A stretch of DNA of 64,000 nt from GCA-2717185 sp964474755 (GCA_964474755.1 CAYYUG010000005.1:34740-98739), one strand, 5' to 3'. Positions 8,875-18,123 are shown, counted from the stretch's first letter. The notes: generated by a model not told the origin, from the sequence alone. Numbers and translations are program-made.

Positions 8875-9801
8875 CTAGAGTTCCTCCCGCTGCACGAAAT
8901 GCATCAAGACGCCACCGATCATCGTCGGGTGCATGAAACCTATCAGGGCGCGACGCGAGCCGGGGCGGCCGACCGTGTCTATCGTCCGATGGCCGGCCGC
9001 CTTGATCTTTGCCAGTGAACTTTTCACATCAGGCGTCTTGAAGGCGATATGATGCAAACCTTGGCCGCGCGCGGCGATGTATCGGGCGATGGCACTGCGA
9101 TCGCCACGCGTTGTACCGGCCGCGTCGTGGCGTGCTTCATCGGCTTGGACGTTCGTGGTCCGGTCTTGGATGAACTCGAACTCCGTATCCCCGATGGTTA
9201 TGAAGGTAACCCGCATGCTGCCGATGAGCTGCGAGGGCCGCGTGTGGTAAATGTAGTCGTAGGTGTCCGAGGTGAAGTTTTCCGAGATCGTCTCCACCTC
9301 GCTGTCGGTTTGCTGGCTTTCGTAGACGCAACCGAGTTTGTCGATGAAGACCTTGCGCGCGGCTTGATTGTCGGCCGAGGCGACACCCAGATGGTCGATC
9401 CGTTCCACGAGGTCGGACGATGCTGGTGCGAGGACCAGTGACTCCGTGTAGCGCACCCCTATGCCGCAAGTGGCGTCCCGCGCCAGCTCAATGCTCGTCC
9501 TGCCGCCCAATCCGTTGGCGAGGCCATTATCTATTGGCACGCCGGTGTCCTTGGCGGCCGTCTCCGGATCAGCAGCGGCGATGGCGATGTGATGGACACC
9601 CTTTTTAGCATCGGGACCGAGGAAAGGGTTGTCCGGTTGGAAAAGCGCGAGAGCCGAGCGACCGACCGAAATAGCCGGAACATTAAAACTGCCGCAATCG
9701 AAGTCCTTACGCGGCAGTCCGAAATCCCTCTCAAAGATCGCGGCGCTGGCCTCCGGTTCGTCGACGACGAGGGCGACATAGGCGAGGTCGGGGGCGGTCA
9801 T
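8875..9801 (-). CDS. two-domain VOC protein 3
   Basis: A 308-residue VOC protein, first of the three and three bases from copy 2. It is more divergent: ENFTSDTYDYIYHTRPSQL replaces ESFISDKYGAVYH, and the tail is ALIGFMHPTMIGGVLMHF. The two-domain form is kept, with RIDHLGVASADNQAA near residue 134 and GLHHIAFKTPDVKSS near 256. Either the three catalyse successive or parallel steps, or they form a hetero-oligomer (inference). A GFA zinc protein is encoded 21 bases upstream. Confidence 0.85.
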   Translation of the reverse strand: MTAPDLAYVALVVDEPEASAAIFERDFGLPRKDFDCGSFNVPAISVGRSALALFQPDNPFLGPDAKKGVHHIAIAAADPETAAKDTGVPIDNGLANGLGGRTSIELARDATCGIGVRYTESLVLAPASSDLVERIDHLGVASADNQAARKVFIDKLGCVYESQQTDSEVETISENFTSDTYDYIYHTRPSQLIGSMRVTFITIGDTEFEFIQDRTTNVQADEARHDAAGTTRGDRSAIARYIAARGQGLHHIAFKTPDVKSSLAKIKAAGHRTIDTVGRPGSRRALIGFMHPTMIGGVLMHFVQREEL

Positions 9802-9822
9802 ACGTTCTCCATCGTTTCTAAA

Positions 9823-10245
9823 TCACAAGTCAGCGATCGGTGTCCAAGTTTTGCGCCGCCGCGCAAGCCGGGATTCTAGCGGCTCTTCGTCATAGTCGGG
9901 ATGGCGGGCGGACTTGGTGAACAGAGCTCGGTCTTCGAAATGCCGGATCTGCGTCGTCGAAAATCCGGGAGACTCGTCATCATCCATCACGGCACCCATA
10001 TAGACACCGCAGTGGCGGCACAGGAACAGGTCACAGGTCTTGGTCCCGAACTGGTAGCGATTGATATCGCCTGGTTCGCGCTCAATATACCGGATGCGGC
10101 CAGCAGGATCGCTTGCGGATTCGGCACCATGGGCGCGGCAGAAAGAACACTGGCATTCACGGACATCGATGGTTGCGGGGGCCGTGTCTGTCTCAAGCTC
10201 GACGGTGACGGCGCCGCAATGGCAGGCGCCCTTATAGACGGTCAT
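9823..10245 (-). CDS. GFA-family zinc protein
   Basis: A 140-residue protein of the glutathione-dependent formaldehyde-activating (GFA) family, which have a Mss4-like zinc fold. Zinc cysteines are plain: CHCGAVTVE near residues 8-16, ECQCSFCRAHGA near 37-48, and LCRHCGVYMGA near 87-97. I start it at 10245, where the ATG has GGAGGA upstream; an in-frame extension to 10278 lacks support. Most family members have no proven function, and GSH-linked formaldehyde capture has been questioned. Its place in the run suggests handling of a small aldehyde or thiol adduct (inference). Confidence 0.88.
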   Translation of the reverse strand: MTVYKGACHCGAVTVELETDTAPATIDVRECQCSFCRAHGAESASDPAGRIRYIEREPGDINRYQFGTKTCDLFLCRHCGVYMGAVMDDDESPGFSTTQIRHFEDRALFTKSARHPDYDEEPLESRLARRRKTWTPIADL

Positions 10246-10354
10246 GCTTCCTCCAGCGCTTGGGCTCGGTCGGCACATACCGTTTGCCGCGCGAGTTTCA
10301 CTTCGGTCGTCGCAATACTATTCAACGGGAAACAGCGAATACAAGGGACGGCGC

Positions 10355-10936
10355 CTATTCCGATTGGTCGACCGGGTCGCCCAGCGTGTGCATCAGGCGG
10401 TTGGCCCAACCGAATAGCGATGCGGACATGATGAGATCGAGGATCTCGTCCGATTCCAAGCCGGCATCGCGCAACCTTTGCATGTCGTCCGCCGTCACCT
10501 CGGGGGGTGTTCGCGACAATTTCATCGCGAATTGCAGGATTGCAGACTGCCGCACATCAAGCTTCGCCCTCGCGCCATCCGCGAAGACCCGTTCCATCAC
10601 GGTAACGTCCTTGGTCAACTGGTTGTAGCGGCTAGCATGGACGGCGGCACAGTAGACGCAGTGATTGACGACGGAGGCGCCAGTCGCGCTCAGCTCGCGT
10701 TCGGCGCGGGACATGCCGCCGCGGTTGTACATGATCGCATTGAAAAGTGGTGTCCGTTTCTTCAAGGTTTCCGCATCGCGCGCCAGCACAAGAACATATT
10801 CCGAAACTTTCTGGTTTGACGGTGTGACCTGCAGTGCTTCGCGCTGTTCTTTGGACGCATCATCCAGGTCGATGGGGGTGACCCGCGGCTGCCAGAACGG
10901 GACCGTGGTCGTGAAGTCTTGGATGACCCTGCTCAT
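10355..10936 (-). CDS. AhpD-like peroxidase-related protein with CxxC
   Basis: A 193-residue carboxymuconolactone-decarboxylase/AhpD-fold protein. The redox motif HCVYCAAVH (CxxCxxxH) is complete, as in alkylhydroperoxidase AhpD, so a thiol-disulfide role is likely. I use the ATG at 10936, which overlaps the TGA of the upstream gene as ATGA, a sign of coupled translation. It resembles the 'Avi_7169' alkylhydroperoxidase-domain family, which from memory is found next to an 'Avi_7170' CMD partner, matching the arrangement here. It may detoxify peroxide formed by the flavin monooxygenases (inference). Confidence 0.85.
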   Translation of the reverse strand: MSRVIQDFTTTVPFWQPRVTPIDLDDASKEQREALQVTPSNQKVSEYVLVLARDAETLKKRTPLFNAIMYNRGGMSRAERELSATGASVVNHCVYCAAVHASRYNQLTKDVTVMERVFADGARAKLDVRQSAILQFAMKLSRTPPEVTADDMQRLRDAGLESDEILDLIMSASLFGWANRLMHTLGDPVDQSE

Positions 10937-11424
10937 GACACGTCTGACAGCAGGCGCAAACCTCGGCAAACGCGCGCTTGGTAGTTCACAAAAGCGACTA
11001 GTTCAGAGAGCCGGACGATATCGTCTTCCGAAATGCCGGCGTCTTTTAGTTCTGTGATGTCTGCAGCGGTGACAGATTTCGTGTCGCGGGTCACCAGATC
11101 GGTATGCCGGATCAGGGCTGCGTATCGCGGGTTCGATGCGCCGTCGAACGTCGGATCGGCAATCTTCGCTGCATTCCCGTTGGTCAGAAAAGATGCGAAG
11201 TGATCGGCCAAACCGTCCTCGCCGTTGAGCCTAGCCATACGGCTGGCGAGGGCGGCGCGTTCAGAGTGCGATAGTCCGCCGGAGTTTCTTGGACGGAGCG
11301 CCGCATCTTGGGCCTGTTCGGTCATGGCGAAAATGTCGCTGCGGTCTTCGAGGGTCGCCGCCAGAGGATGATTTGCGTCCAACTGCGCGGCGCAGCGCAC
11401 GGTTGTGTTGCTAAATACTGTCAT
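10933..11424 (-). CDS. CMD-domain protein lacking CxxC, partner of AhpD-like protein
   Basis: A 163-residue helical protein of the carboxymuconolactone-decarboxylase-like group. It has the family pattern SHSERAALASRMARLNG near residues 52-68 and ITELKDAGISEDDIVRLSELVAFVNYQARV near the C-terminus, but no CxxC pair. Its stop overlaps the start of the CxxC-bearing protein by four bases. The two probably form a complex or act in one step, as in the Avi_7170/Avi_7169-type pairs. It lies eight bases after the MmgE/PrpD gene. Confidence 0.75.
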   Translation of the reverse strand: MTVFSNTTVRCAAQLDANHPLAATLEDRSDIFAMTEQAQDAALRPRNSGGLSHSERAALASRMARLNGEDGLADHFASFLTNGNAAKIADPTFDGASNPRYAALIRHTDLVTRDTKSVTAADITELKDAGISEDDIVRLSELVAFVNYQARVCRGLRLLSDVS

Positions 11425-11432
11425 CAGCTTTC

Positions 11433-12785
11433 CTAAGATTGGTGCAACAGGTCGATCAGTGTGGCGATATGTGCCACTTCGCGGAACCCGTGAATCGTTT
11501 TGAGGCTCGCTTCGACCTGGCCGTCGGTCATGGGCGCGCTGCGGGTGAGAGCGCGGTACTTCGCGTCGATATCGGCCCAGTCGATGCCAAGACAGCCGGC
11601 ACCGGTCGGGACCAACACCGTATTCGTCGCGGAACGCCCATCCGATGTGTCGATGGTCACGGTCGCGCCCTGCCGGTAGGCGCCCGCATTTTCCGTCGGT
11701 TCCGTTCCGACCGATACCTTGTCGATCAGCCCATGGATTACCGGGTCGTCAATCTTTTCTTGCGTCGCGTTGGCCCAGCCAAACTGTTTGTCGGCGGCGC
11801 CCGCAGCGAGGAAATAAGCGGGGCTGTGTGCCATGTCGATCAGGTCTTTCGGATGTAGAGGCCCTGTGAGGGTAGTCATTCCGGGCCGGCTCGCGGTGAT
11901 CGCCGTGATGTCAGCGGCATCGATATCGCCCTCCCGTGCGGCGTTGGCGGCCGCTTCAGCGAGCGCGTGATAGGGGTGTCCGCCGGGAACCAGCTTGATT
12001 GCCATATCGGTCACGATATCCCAAGAATCGCCCAATCCCTCGGTGATATTGCTTCCGTCGGTTCCGGCATAGAGATCGCAGAAGCCGCGCTTGGCCTCTA
12101 GGACAGATAGTTCGGCCGTATAACCGCGCTGCGCAGAAAGGGCCGCCTCGAGGCCTAACAAGGTGACGGTGCCCGCATGATATTCGCGCGCGACGCTGGT
12201 ATTCGCCGCAATGGTTAAGCCGCCGATCGAGGTCGCCGTCAGAGCGATGGTATGCGCAGTTTGCGTTGCGTCCAAACCGAGCAGACGCGCGGCTGCCGCA
12301 GCGCCGCCAAACGCGGCGCCCATGCAGCCATGATGTCCTCGGTAGTTGAAGCGCGGCATGATTGCTTCGCCGATACGGCCAGCTGCTTCGTAACCGAGAA
12401 CGATTGCGGCCAGAATATCCTTACCGTTAGCGCCGGTTCGTTCCGCGACGGCCAGTGCTGTTGCTGTAAGCGGAGTACCGGCATGCACGATATTACGCAG
12501 ATCGCTATCATCTGAGGCTGCTGCATCGCTCATCATTGCGTTGACGCGGGCGGCGCTGACGATTGGTAATTTAGGGTTGTCGTTAAACCATATTGATGCA
12601 TCGGGCCGCCCACCCTGATCTTGGGCGAGACCGCGTATGATCGCGGCGGATTCGATATTAATACCACAGGCTGCGCTTGCGATGGTGCTGGCCACGATCA
12701 TCCCAGCATGGTCGACCGCTTGCTCGGGCAGTTCTTCGTATTCAGTTTTGATCAGAAACGCAGCGAGGGTTTCTGCAACAGTCAT
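11433..12785 (-). CDS. MmgE/PrpD-family protein 1
   Basis: A 450-residue member of the 2-methylcitrate dehydratase/cis-aconitate decarboxylase/iminodisuccinate epimerase fold. Typical segments are the helical N-terminus, HAGTPLTATALAVAERTGANGKD's core (HAGTPLTATALAVAE near residues 99-113), GYEAAGRIGEA, the HHGCMGAAFGGAAAAARLLG region near 148-167, and LVPGGHPYHALAEAA near 272-286. The start at 12785 has GGAAGGA upstream; an extension to 12836 has none. It is the first gene of the packed minus-strand run. The family covers dehydratase, decarboxylase and epimerase activities, so the reaction is open. Confidence 0.88.
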   Translation of the reverse strand: MTVAETLAAFLIKTEYEELPEQAVDHAGMIVASTIASAACGINIESAAIIRGLAQDQGGRPDASIWFNDNPKLPIVSAARVNAMMSDAAASDDSDLRNIVHAGTPLTATALAVAERTGANGKDILAAIVLGYEAAGRIGEAIMPRFNYRGHHGCMGAAFGGAAAAARLLGLDATQTAHTIALTATSIGGLTIAANTSVAREYHAGTVTLLGLEAALSAQRGYTAELSVLEAKRGFCDLYAGTDGSNITEGLGDSWDIVTDMAIKLVPGGHPYHALAEAAANAAREGDIDAADITAITASRPGMTTLTGPLHPKDLIDMAHSPAYFLAAGAADKQFGWANATQEKIDDPVIHGLIDKVSVGTEPTENAGAYRQGATVTIDTSDGRSATNTVLVPTGAGCLGIDWADIDAKYRALTRSAPMTDGQVEASLKTIHGFREVAHIATLIDLLHQS

Positions 12786-12976
12786 GTGGCGGTCCTTCCA
12801 AAAAAAGCGGAAAAAGCTGAAGAGATTATACTCCAATTATTTTTTGCGCGACTTCGATTGTTGATAGCTTGCAATTCTTCAGCTGAATAGGAAGTGCCGG
12901 TTGAGAAAAATTGATCAACTTCGCATTATTGATAAGCCTTAATTGCGTCAACCTAATCCCTTCTATTGAGTTGAGA

Positions 12977-13846
12977 TCATGCCGAAATTGCGCTGTGCTG
13001 CAGACCCTCGACGAAACGGGCTAATCTATCTAAACGCGGCAAGACATCGTCCTTAGTTGCTGCTTTGAGACCAAAAATACAGCGGTTTACGCCGGAGTTT
13101 GCCAGTGTTTCGATGGCATCAGGATCACGCGGCGTACCGAATGTGGTAATTGGGTAGGAGGCATGCCCAGCATCCTTGGCCAAATTGCTAAGTTCCAATA
13201 TGCGTGCGGTCTTCAAGTCAAACTGATTGTTTGCTTCGGCCAACATTGGGATCCAAGCGTCACCATAGCGCAAGACACGTTTGAAAGTTCCGGGCGCATC
13301 GCCGCCGACGAAAATTGGTGGATAGGGTTTCTGTAAGGGTTTGGGCCAGGACCAGATCTTCTCAAACTTAACAAATTCGCCGTCATAGCTCGCTTCCTCC
13401 TGGGTCCAGATTGCTTGCATCGCCTCGATACGCTCGCGCACGATTTTCCAGCGTCGATTCCAAGGTAGGCCGTGGTTTTCGAATTCCTCAACGTTCCAGC
13501 CACCGCCAACGCCGAAATCAAAACGGCCGTTGGATACCTGGTCCAGGCTGGCAACCTCTTTAGCGGTAATAATTGGATCGCGTTCCGCGACTAGGCAGAC
13601 GCCGGCGCCGATACGTATCCGGTTTGTTACCGCTGCTGCTGCTGTGAGGGCCACAAACATGTCTAGGTTGTGGGAATAGTCGGTTGGAAGTTCGCCTCCA
13701 ACACGAAAAGGCGATTTTCGGCTGACTGGAATATGCGTGTGGTCGGGAATGAACAGTGCATCGAAATTTCGTTCTTCGACCGCGACGGCGAGGTCTGTAA
13801 CCGATATCGAATAATCTGTCGCGAACATACAAATGCCATATTCCAT
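12977..13846 (-). CDS. LLM-class oxidoreductase, TIGR03619-like
   Basis: A 289-residue luciferase-superfamily protein like the TIGR03619 subgroup, often predicted to use F420 but possibly FMN. Motifs are DALFIPDHTHIP near residues 29-40, RIGAGVCLVAERDP near 76-89, SNGRFDFGVGGGWNVEEF near 103-120 and PPIFVGGDAPGTFKRVLRYGD near 177-197. It is divergent from the acyl-CoA ligase at 13930 with 83 bases between, so the two may share a control region. It has 130 bases of AT-rich spacer from the next minus-strand start at 12785. Confidence 0.87.
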   Translation of the reverse strand: MEYGICMFATDYSISVTDLAVAVEERNFDALFIPDHTHIPVSRKSPFRVGGELPTDYSHNLDMFVALTAAAAVTNRIRIGAGVCLVAERDPIITAKEVASLDQVSNGRFDFGVGGGWNVEEFENHGLPWNRRWKIVRERIEAMQAIWTQEEASYDGEFVKFEKIWSWPKPLQKPYPPIFVGGDAPGTFKRVLRYGDAWIPMLAEANNQFDLKTARILELSNLAKDAGHASYPITTFGTPRDPDAIETLANSGVNRCIFGLKAATKDDVLPRLDRLARFVEGLQHSAISA

Positions 13847-13929
13847 TGCCGCCTCCGTTCGTGTTTTGTCTATTCGACGTTATGACAATAAAGTAATGAG
13901 GCAAAGAGATTGCCAGAATAGGAAGAAGC

Positions 13930-15444
13930 ATGCCGATCATCGCACATGATTGGATCACCCATCACGCGCGCATCTCGCCGGAACGCGAGGCTATCCACGA
14001 TCTCGCATCAGGACGCCGCTTTTCTTATAAACAGTTCGATACCCGCATCACTCAACTTGCCCTATATCTGCGATCCCTGAGTGTTGGCGAAGGCGATCGG
14101 GTAGCGGTTTTAAGTCACAATGATTCAGACGTCTTTGAAATTCAATTTGCCTGCTCCCGGCTGGGGGCAATCTTTTTGCCACTTAATTGGCGCCTTGCCG
14201 TGTCGGAACTCGAGTTCATATCCAAAGATGCGACGCCAATGGTTTTGTTTTACGGCAAAGAGTTCGCAGTGAATGCGGTGCGGGTGGCAGAGTTGGCCGA
14301 TATTGCCAAAACGATCGAACTCGCCAATGGCGATGACAGTGCTTACGAAACTGGTATAGCGGCGGCGGTAGGCCAACTTCCACAGCGCCGTAATCTCCCG
14401 AGTGACGTCTGGACGATCATGTACACCTCTGGCACAACAGGACGGCCAAAAGGAGCAATAATTACCTATGAAATGTGTGTGTTCAACGCAGTAAACTGCT
14501 CGATCGCGGTTGAACTAACTCAGCAGTCTAAGAACTTAGTATTTCTTCCCACATTTCATACTGGCGGGCTTAACGTTTATGCCAATCCGGTCTTTCATAC
14601 CGGCGGGACGAATGTAGTGATGCGCGTGTTCGATCCAGATAAATTTTGTGCCCTGCTGAGCGATAAGGAGTTGCTTCTCACTCACGCGCTAGGGGTACCG
14701 ACAAACTTTCTCATGCTTGCAGAAACAGAAAGTTTCAAAGACGCTGACTTCTCGAACATTGTTAGTCTTGGGATCGGCGGCGCGGCGGCGCCGCTGGCCT
14801 TGATTGAGTTGTTCGGCACAAAAGGACTAAAGCTGCAGCAGCTCTGGGGTATGACTGAAACCGGCCCGCTGGGCTTAATTCTTAGTGCCGACAAGGCACT
14901 GGATAAAGTGGGTTCATCGGGTCTTCCGCCACTCTATACCGAATTGCGAATTATCAATGACGACGGAAAAGATGTTTCGCAGGGCGAGACGGGTGAATTG
15001 CTGATCCGAGGACCAAACGTGACACCGGGCTATTGGAACCGGTCTGCACTAAATGCGGAAATATTCACTGACGACGGATATTTTCACACTGGCGATGCGG
15101 CACGCCAGGACCTGGACGGCTACTACTACGTCGTCGACCGTTATAAGGACATGTTTATCTCTGGCGGTGAAAACGTTTATCCAGTCGAGATCGAGAACGT
15201 GATCTACGAATTGGATGGTGTATTGGAGAATGCGGTCGTTGGTATCCCTCAGCACAAATGGGGCGAAGTCGGGCGCGCTTATGTCGTCCTAAAAGAAGGT
15301 GCCAATCTGGATGAAGCCGCAATTGTCGACCATTGTTCCTCGCAACTAGCCCGTTTCAAGGTGCCTAAAGAGGTCCGCCTGATGGACGAACTACCCCATA
15401 ATGCGACTGGCAAAATACTGAAACACGAGTTACCCCGGGAGTAG
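13930..15444 (+). CDS. AMP-forming acyl-CoA ligase
   Basis: A 504-residue ANL-superfamily enzyme that activates a carboxylic acid via acyl-AMP to its CoA thioester. The phosphate loop is MYTSGTTGRPKGAII near residues 165-179; LWGMTETGP near 303-311, YFHTGDAAR near 382-390, DMFISGGENVYPVEIEN near 404-420, and the catalytic C-terminal lysine in GKILKHELPRE near 494-504. It is full length. The context (LLM enzyme divergent, many CoA-ester enzymes elsewhere) suggests activation of a catabolic acid rather than housekeeping fatty acids. Acid specificity cannot be read from sequence. Confidence 0.92.
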   Translation: MPIIAHDWITHHARISPEREAIHDLASGRRFSYKQFDTRITQLALYLRSLSVGEGDRVAVLSHNDSDVFEIQFACSRLGAIFLPLNWRLAVSELEFISKDATPMVLFYGKEFAVNAVRVAELADIAKTIELANGDDSAYETGIAAAVGQLPQRRNLPSDVWTIMYTSGTTGRPKGAIITYEMCVFNAVNCSIAVELTQQSKNLVFLPTFHTGGLNVYANPVFHTGGTNVVMRVFDPDKFCALLSDKELLLTHALGVPTNFLMLAETESFKDADFSNIVSLGIGGAAAPLALIELFGTKGLKLQQLWGMTETGPLGLILSADKALDKVGSSGLPPLYTELRIINDDGKDVSQGETGELLIRGPNVTPGYWNRSALNAEIFTDDGYFHTGDAARQDLDGYYYVVDRYKDMFISGGENVYPVEIENVIYELDGVLENAVVGIPQHKWGEVGRAYVVLKEGANLDEAAIVDHCSSQLARFKVPKEVRLMDELPHNATGKILKHELPRE

Positions 15445-15652
15445 CATTCTCACGGTAGACTTAAGAACATTTATAGCTGTCGTTTACGGGGCATGTGCCT
15501 TAGTAGGCGACGATTTAAATATCACGTTGGCTGCTATTGTTCGGTATTAGCGATCTAGCTTGAAGATAATAAAAGGCCTTCTTTCTGCAGTTTCCCTACA
15601 TTTGGCGTTCGATTGTTCCCGGCATCGGTTACTCTCGCGGATCCAGCGCGTT

Positions 15653-16786
15653 CTAGTCACCCTTTCGCCGGGTCCATTCGGTCAGCAACTTGTAGCCGAT
15701 ACCGAGTGCCACTGGCCCCACAAACAATCCGATAATACCAAAGGACAGGGTGCCACCGATGACCCCAATAAAAATCACGATCATCGGTGTATCAAGGCCA
15801 CGAGAGACGAGTATTGGTTTGAGTGCGGTGTCGAGAAAACTGACCGGGATAATCCAGGCTGTGAACAAAATCGCCGGTAGAAGTTCGACCGTCCAGAAGA
15901 CGTATCCAATCACCGGAACGACTATGATCAAAGGACCGATTTGTATGGCGGAAAAGAACAGCACAAGAAACGCGAGAAGGCCTGCCGCAGGAACGTCAAT
16001 CGCCAGGAAGGCCATACCGGATAATAGACCTTGCAATAGGGCGATGCCCATGATGCCTATCGCAACATTTCGGATTGTCGCGCCGGCTAGGTTGACTAGA
16101 TAGGCACCATTTTCTTCTGTCACCTTGTCGGCAAAGGCTAAGATGGCTTTCTGCGCGCTGGATGCGTTGGGTAACAATAGGCCGGTGATAAGCACTGCGA
16201 ACACGAACTGGAGGAAGCCGCCGCCCAGCCCGGTGGCGAGATCGAGCATCCAGCGGCCTGCATTCTCCAAATAGCTTGCCTGCTCTGATATCGCGTACTC
16301 AAGGTCGGTGGCGGCAAGTGTCCAGAAATTGTAAATCGGTTCGCCCAAGAAAGGCCAACTTATGATCGCAAGCGGCGGTGCCGGGATTTCGATTGCACCA
16401 GATTGTAATCGAGTTGCAACGTCCTGAAGGTTTTCGACCAACTTTGCAGCTAGGATACCGACAGGCCCAAGCAGAAGAACCAAGGTTAGGACCGTAATTA
16501 ATGCCGCAGCCCAATTTGGGTGCCCGCGCAGCAATTGGGAAATCTTCGTAAACCCGCCATAAAGGGCAATGGCTAGGATAACGCCCCATAGAACCGGCAG
16601 AATGAACGGTGCCATGATTTGAAAACACAGCAGTATCAGTAGGGCGATGAGGCCCAATTTGATCGCTAATTCGAACGGACCGGGAGGGGTCGAAGAAGAA
16701 GGCGATGGAGATTGGTCTGACGGCAATGGCAGCCTCCGGAAGTGCCGGTCTACGTTACGAGTATTGGTGTCTACATCAAAGCCCAA
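15653..16786 (-). CDS. AI-2E family transporter / permease
   Basis: A 377-residue inner-membrane protein of the AI-2E exporter (UPF0118/PerM-like) family. About seven to eight hydrophobic segments are visible: two at residues 38-75, one near 87-110, then a soluble stretch and a C-terminal cluster from about 190, ending in IGVIGGTLSFGIIGLFVGPVALGIGY's hallmark FGIIGLFVGPVALGIGY. The N-terminus is Ser/Pro-rich and cytoplasmic. Some members are Na+/H+ antiporters and others autoinducer exporters; the substrate here is unknown. It ends four bases after the CapA stop region on the same strand, so the two genes may be co-transcribed. Confidence 0.85.
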   Translation of the reverse strand: MGFDVDTNTRNVDRHFRRLPLPSDQSPSPSSSTPPGPFELAIKLGLIALLILLCFQIMAPFILPVLWGVILAIALYGGFTKISQLLRGHPNWAAALITVLTLVLLLGPVGILAAKLVENLQDVATRLQSGAIEIPAPPLAIISWPFLGEPIYNFWTLAATDLEYAISEQASYLENAGRWMLDLATGLGGGFLQFVFAVLITGLLLPNASSAQKAILAFADKVTEENGAYLVNLAGATIRNVAIGIMGIALLQGLLSGMAFLAIDVPAAGLLAFLVLFFSAIQIGPLIIVVPVIGYVFWTVELLPAILFTAWIIPVSFLDTALKPILVSRGLDTPMIVIFIGVIGGTLSFGIIGLFVGPVALGIGYKLLTEWTRRKGD

Positions 16787-16789
16787 AAC

Positions 16790-17815
16790 TTATGCGCGCT
16801 GGAACATGACAAGTCTATCGTCCTCCACCATCAACGGGGTGCCAAAGCCTTCAGATTGTGCAATTAGGTTTTGTACTGTCGCCGTTTCTTCGGCAGGACG
16901 CCGCAAAATCGTTTCGTTTTTTGGAGTACGGCGGACTAGATGGAGATTGACCTCAACAATGCCGTCCGTGTCCGATTTGATCGTTGCGAAATAACCGATC
17001 CAGTGCAAATGGGCGTCACTGTGCCCCAGGTTGAACGTTAGATTGCAGGCGCCATAGAAAATTGGTTTGCCTTTATAAAGTTCTGTGCCAAGCGCAAAAT
17101 GCGGTCCGTGGCCTATTACCGCATCAGCTCCAGAATCGATCGCAGCGTGGGCAATTTCAATTTGGTAGTCGAGAATTTCGGTCTTGTAGCCCCAGTGATG
17201 TGACGCGACGAGGAAGTCCAGGTCTTCCGACAGTGTTGCAATCTCCGCACGATAATCTGCAAGCTGCTGTGGGTCGGTCCATGTCAGTATTTCTGGCGGC
17301 AGACCGGGACGGTTTGGCGCGAGATCATCCTGAAGTGGACGATATGCTGTGTGTCCTTTCAGAATTGCAACGCCAGGCGAGTCGTTTGTTGCCTGCTGGT
17401 TCTTGGGCCAATAGGCGGAAGTACGTTGGACGAACCCATACCTGAATCCATCCTTTTCGACTAACGCTGGCGCGTATGCAGCCGCGTGGTTGGCTCCAGA
17501 ACCGGTATGTCTGATGCCCAATGCGTCGAGGCGCGCCAATGACGCGATTATCGCCTCTTCGCCATAGGTGACATTATTTGCAGTTCCGACTGCATCGAAG
17601 CCAGCAGAAACAAGTGCTTCGGCGGCGATTGGTGGTGCATAGAAGCCTTCCCGCTTCGCTGGGTCGTGGTCCGGTTTATCGAAGAAGCAACATTCGAGAT
17701 TGCCAAAGACGATGTCTGCGCTACGGGTAATTTTATTAATTTTGGCAAACGGAACCGAAGGGTCGGTAACGCCAGTAAAGTTCATATCGCCAGTAAGGAT
17801 AAGTGTTTGCGTCAT
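16790..17815 (-). CDS. CapA-family poly-gamma-glutamate-type metallophosphatase
   Basis: A 341-residue CapA/PgsA-family protein with a calcineurin-like fold. Key motifs: LTGDMNFTG near residues 7-15, FGNLECCFF near 37-45, VASHHWGYKTE near 205-215 and VIGHGPHFALG near 237-247. CapA anchors or processes poly-gamma-glutamate in Bacillus, but most proteobacterial homologues stand alone, as here, with no capB or capC. No signal peptide is evident, so a cytoplasmic phosphatase role is possible. It lies three bases upstream of the AI-2E gene on the same strand. Confidence 0.82.
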   Translation of the reverse strand: MTQTLILTGDMNFTGVTDPSVPFAKINKITRSADIVFGNLECCFFDKPDHDPAKREGFYAPPIAAEALVSAGFDAVGTANNVTYGEEAIIASLARLDALGIRHTGSGANHAAAYAPALVEKDGFRYGFVQRTSAYWPKNQQATNDSPGVAILKGHTAYRPLQDDLAPNRPGLPPEILTWTDPQQLADYRAEIATLSEDLDFLVASHHWGYKTEILDYQIEIAHAAIDSGADAVIGHGPHFALGTELYKGKPIFYGACNLTFNLGHSDAHLHWIGYFATIKSDTDGIVEVNLHLVRRTPKNETILRRPAEETATVQNLIAQSEGFGTPLMVEDDRLVMFQRA

Positions 17816-18123
17816 TCTATTGTCTCCGCATCGGCGTCGCCGACACTATCTTAGAAAGTGAGGGTACTTTGGCAAAATTAACAAAAGGCCATAATTGTTA
17901 GTCGATAGAAGTGATTTAAAAGTCGAATACTTACCTTTAATTATTTATATTCAATAAAACATATGCTAATCGTTGAGATGTATTGATCAAAAGATCTCAA
18001 TTTCTCTCGTAGAGAGTCGAAATTTTGGTGCGATTTAACAGCAAATACTGCTGTACAGAACCCTGTTAAATTCCTGACAGGCTTTTGGCAGATTACTACT
18101 CGGGTTGAAGGAAGTGATACTTA
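17816..18123. other. 308-base AT-rich divergent spacer
   Basis: The spacer lies between the CapA gene (minus) and the anion transporter (plus). It is visibly AT-rich. A small inverted repeat, CCTGT at 18062-18066 and ACAGG at 18077-18081, lies about 45 bases before the transporter start and could be an operator. No coding frame or RNA is evident. Confidence 0.4.

Noticed and set aside
6928..9018. A 696-codon plus-strand open frame opposite the enoyl-CoA hydratase and VOC genes
   Set aside because: It mirrors three well-supported minus-strand genes. Its product is low in family-like motifs and arises from GC-rich codon bias on the other strand.
16790..17815. Capsule biosynthesis locus
   Set aside because: Only a lone CapA-like protein is present; capB, capC and capD are missing, so capsule synthesis is not supported.
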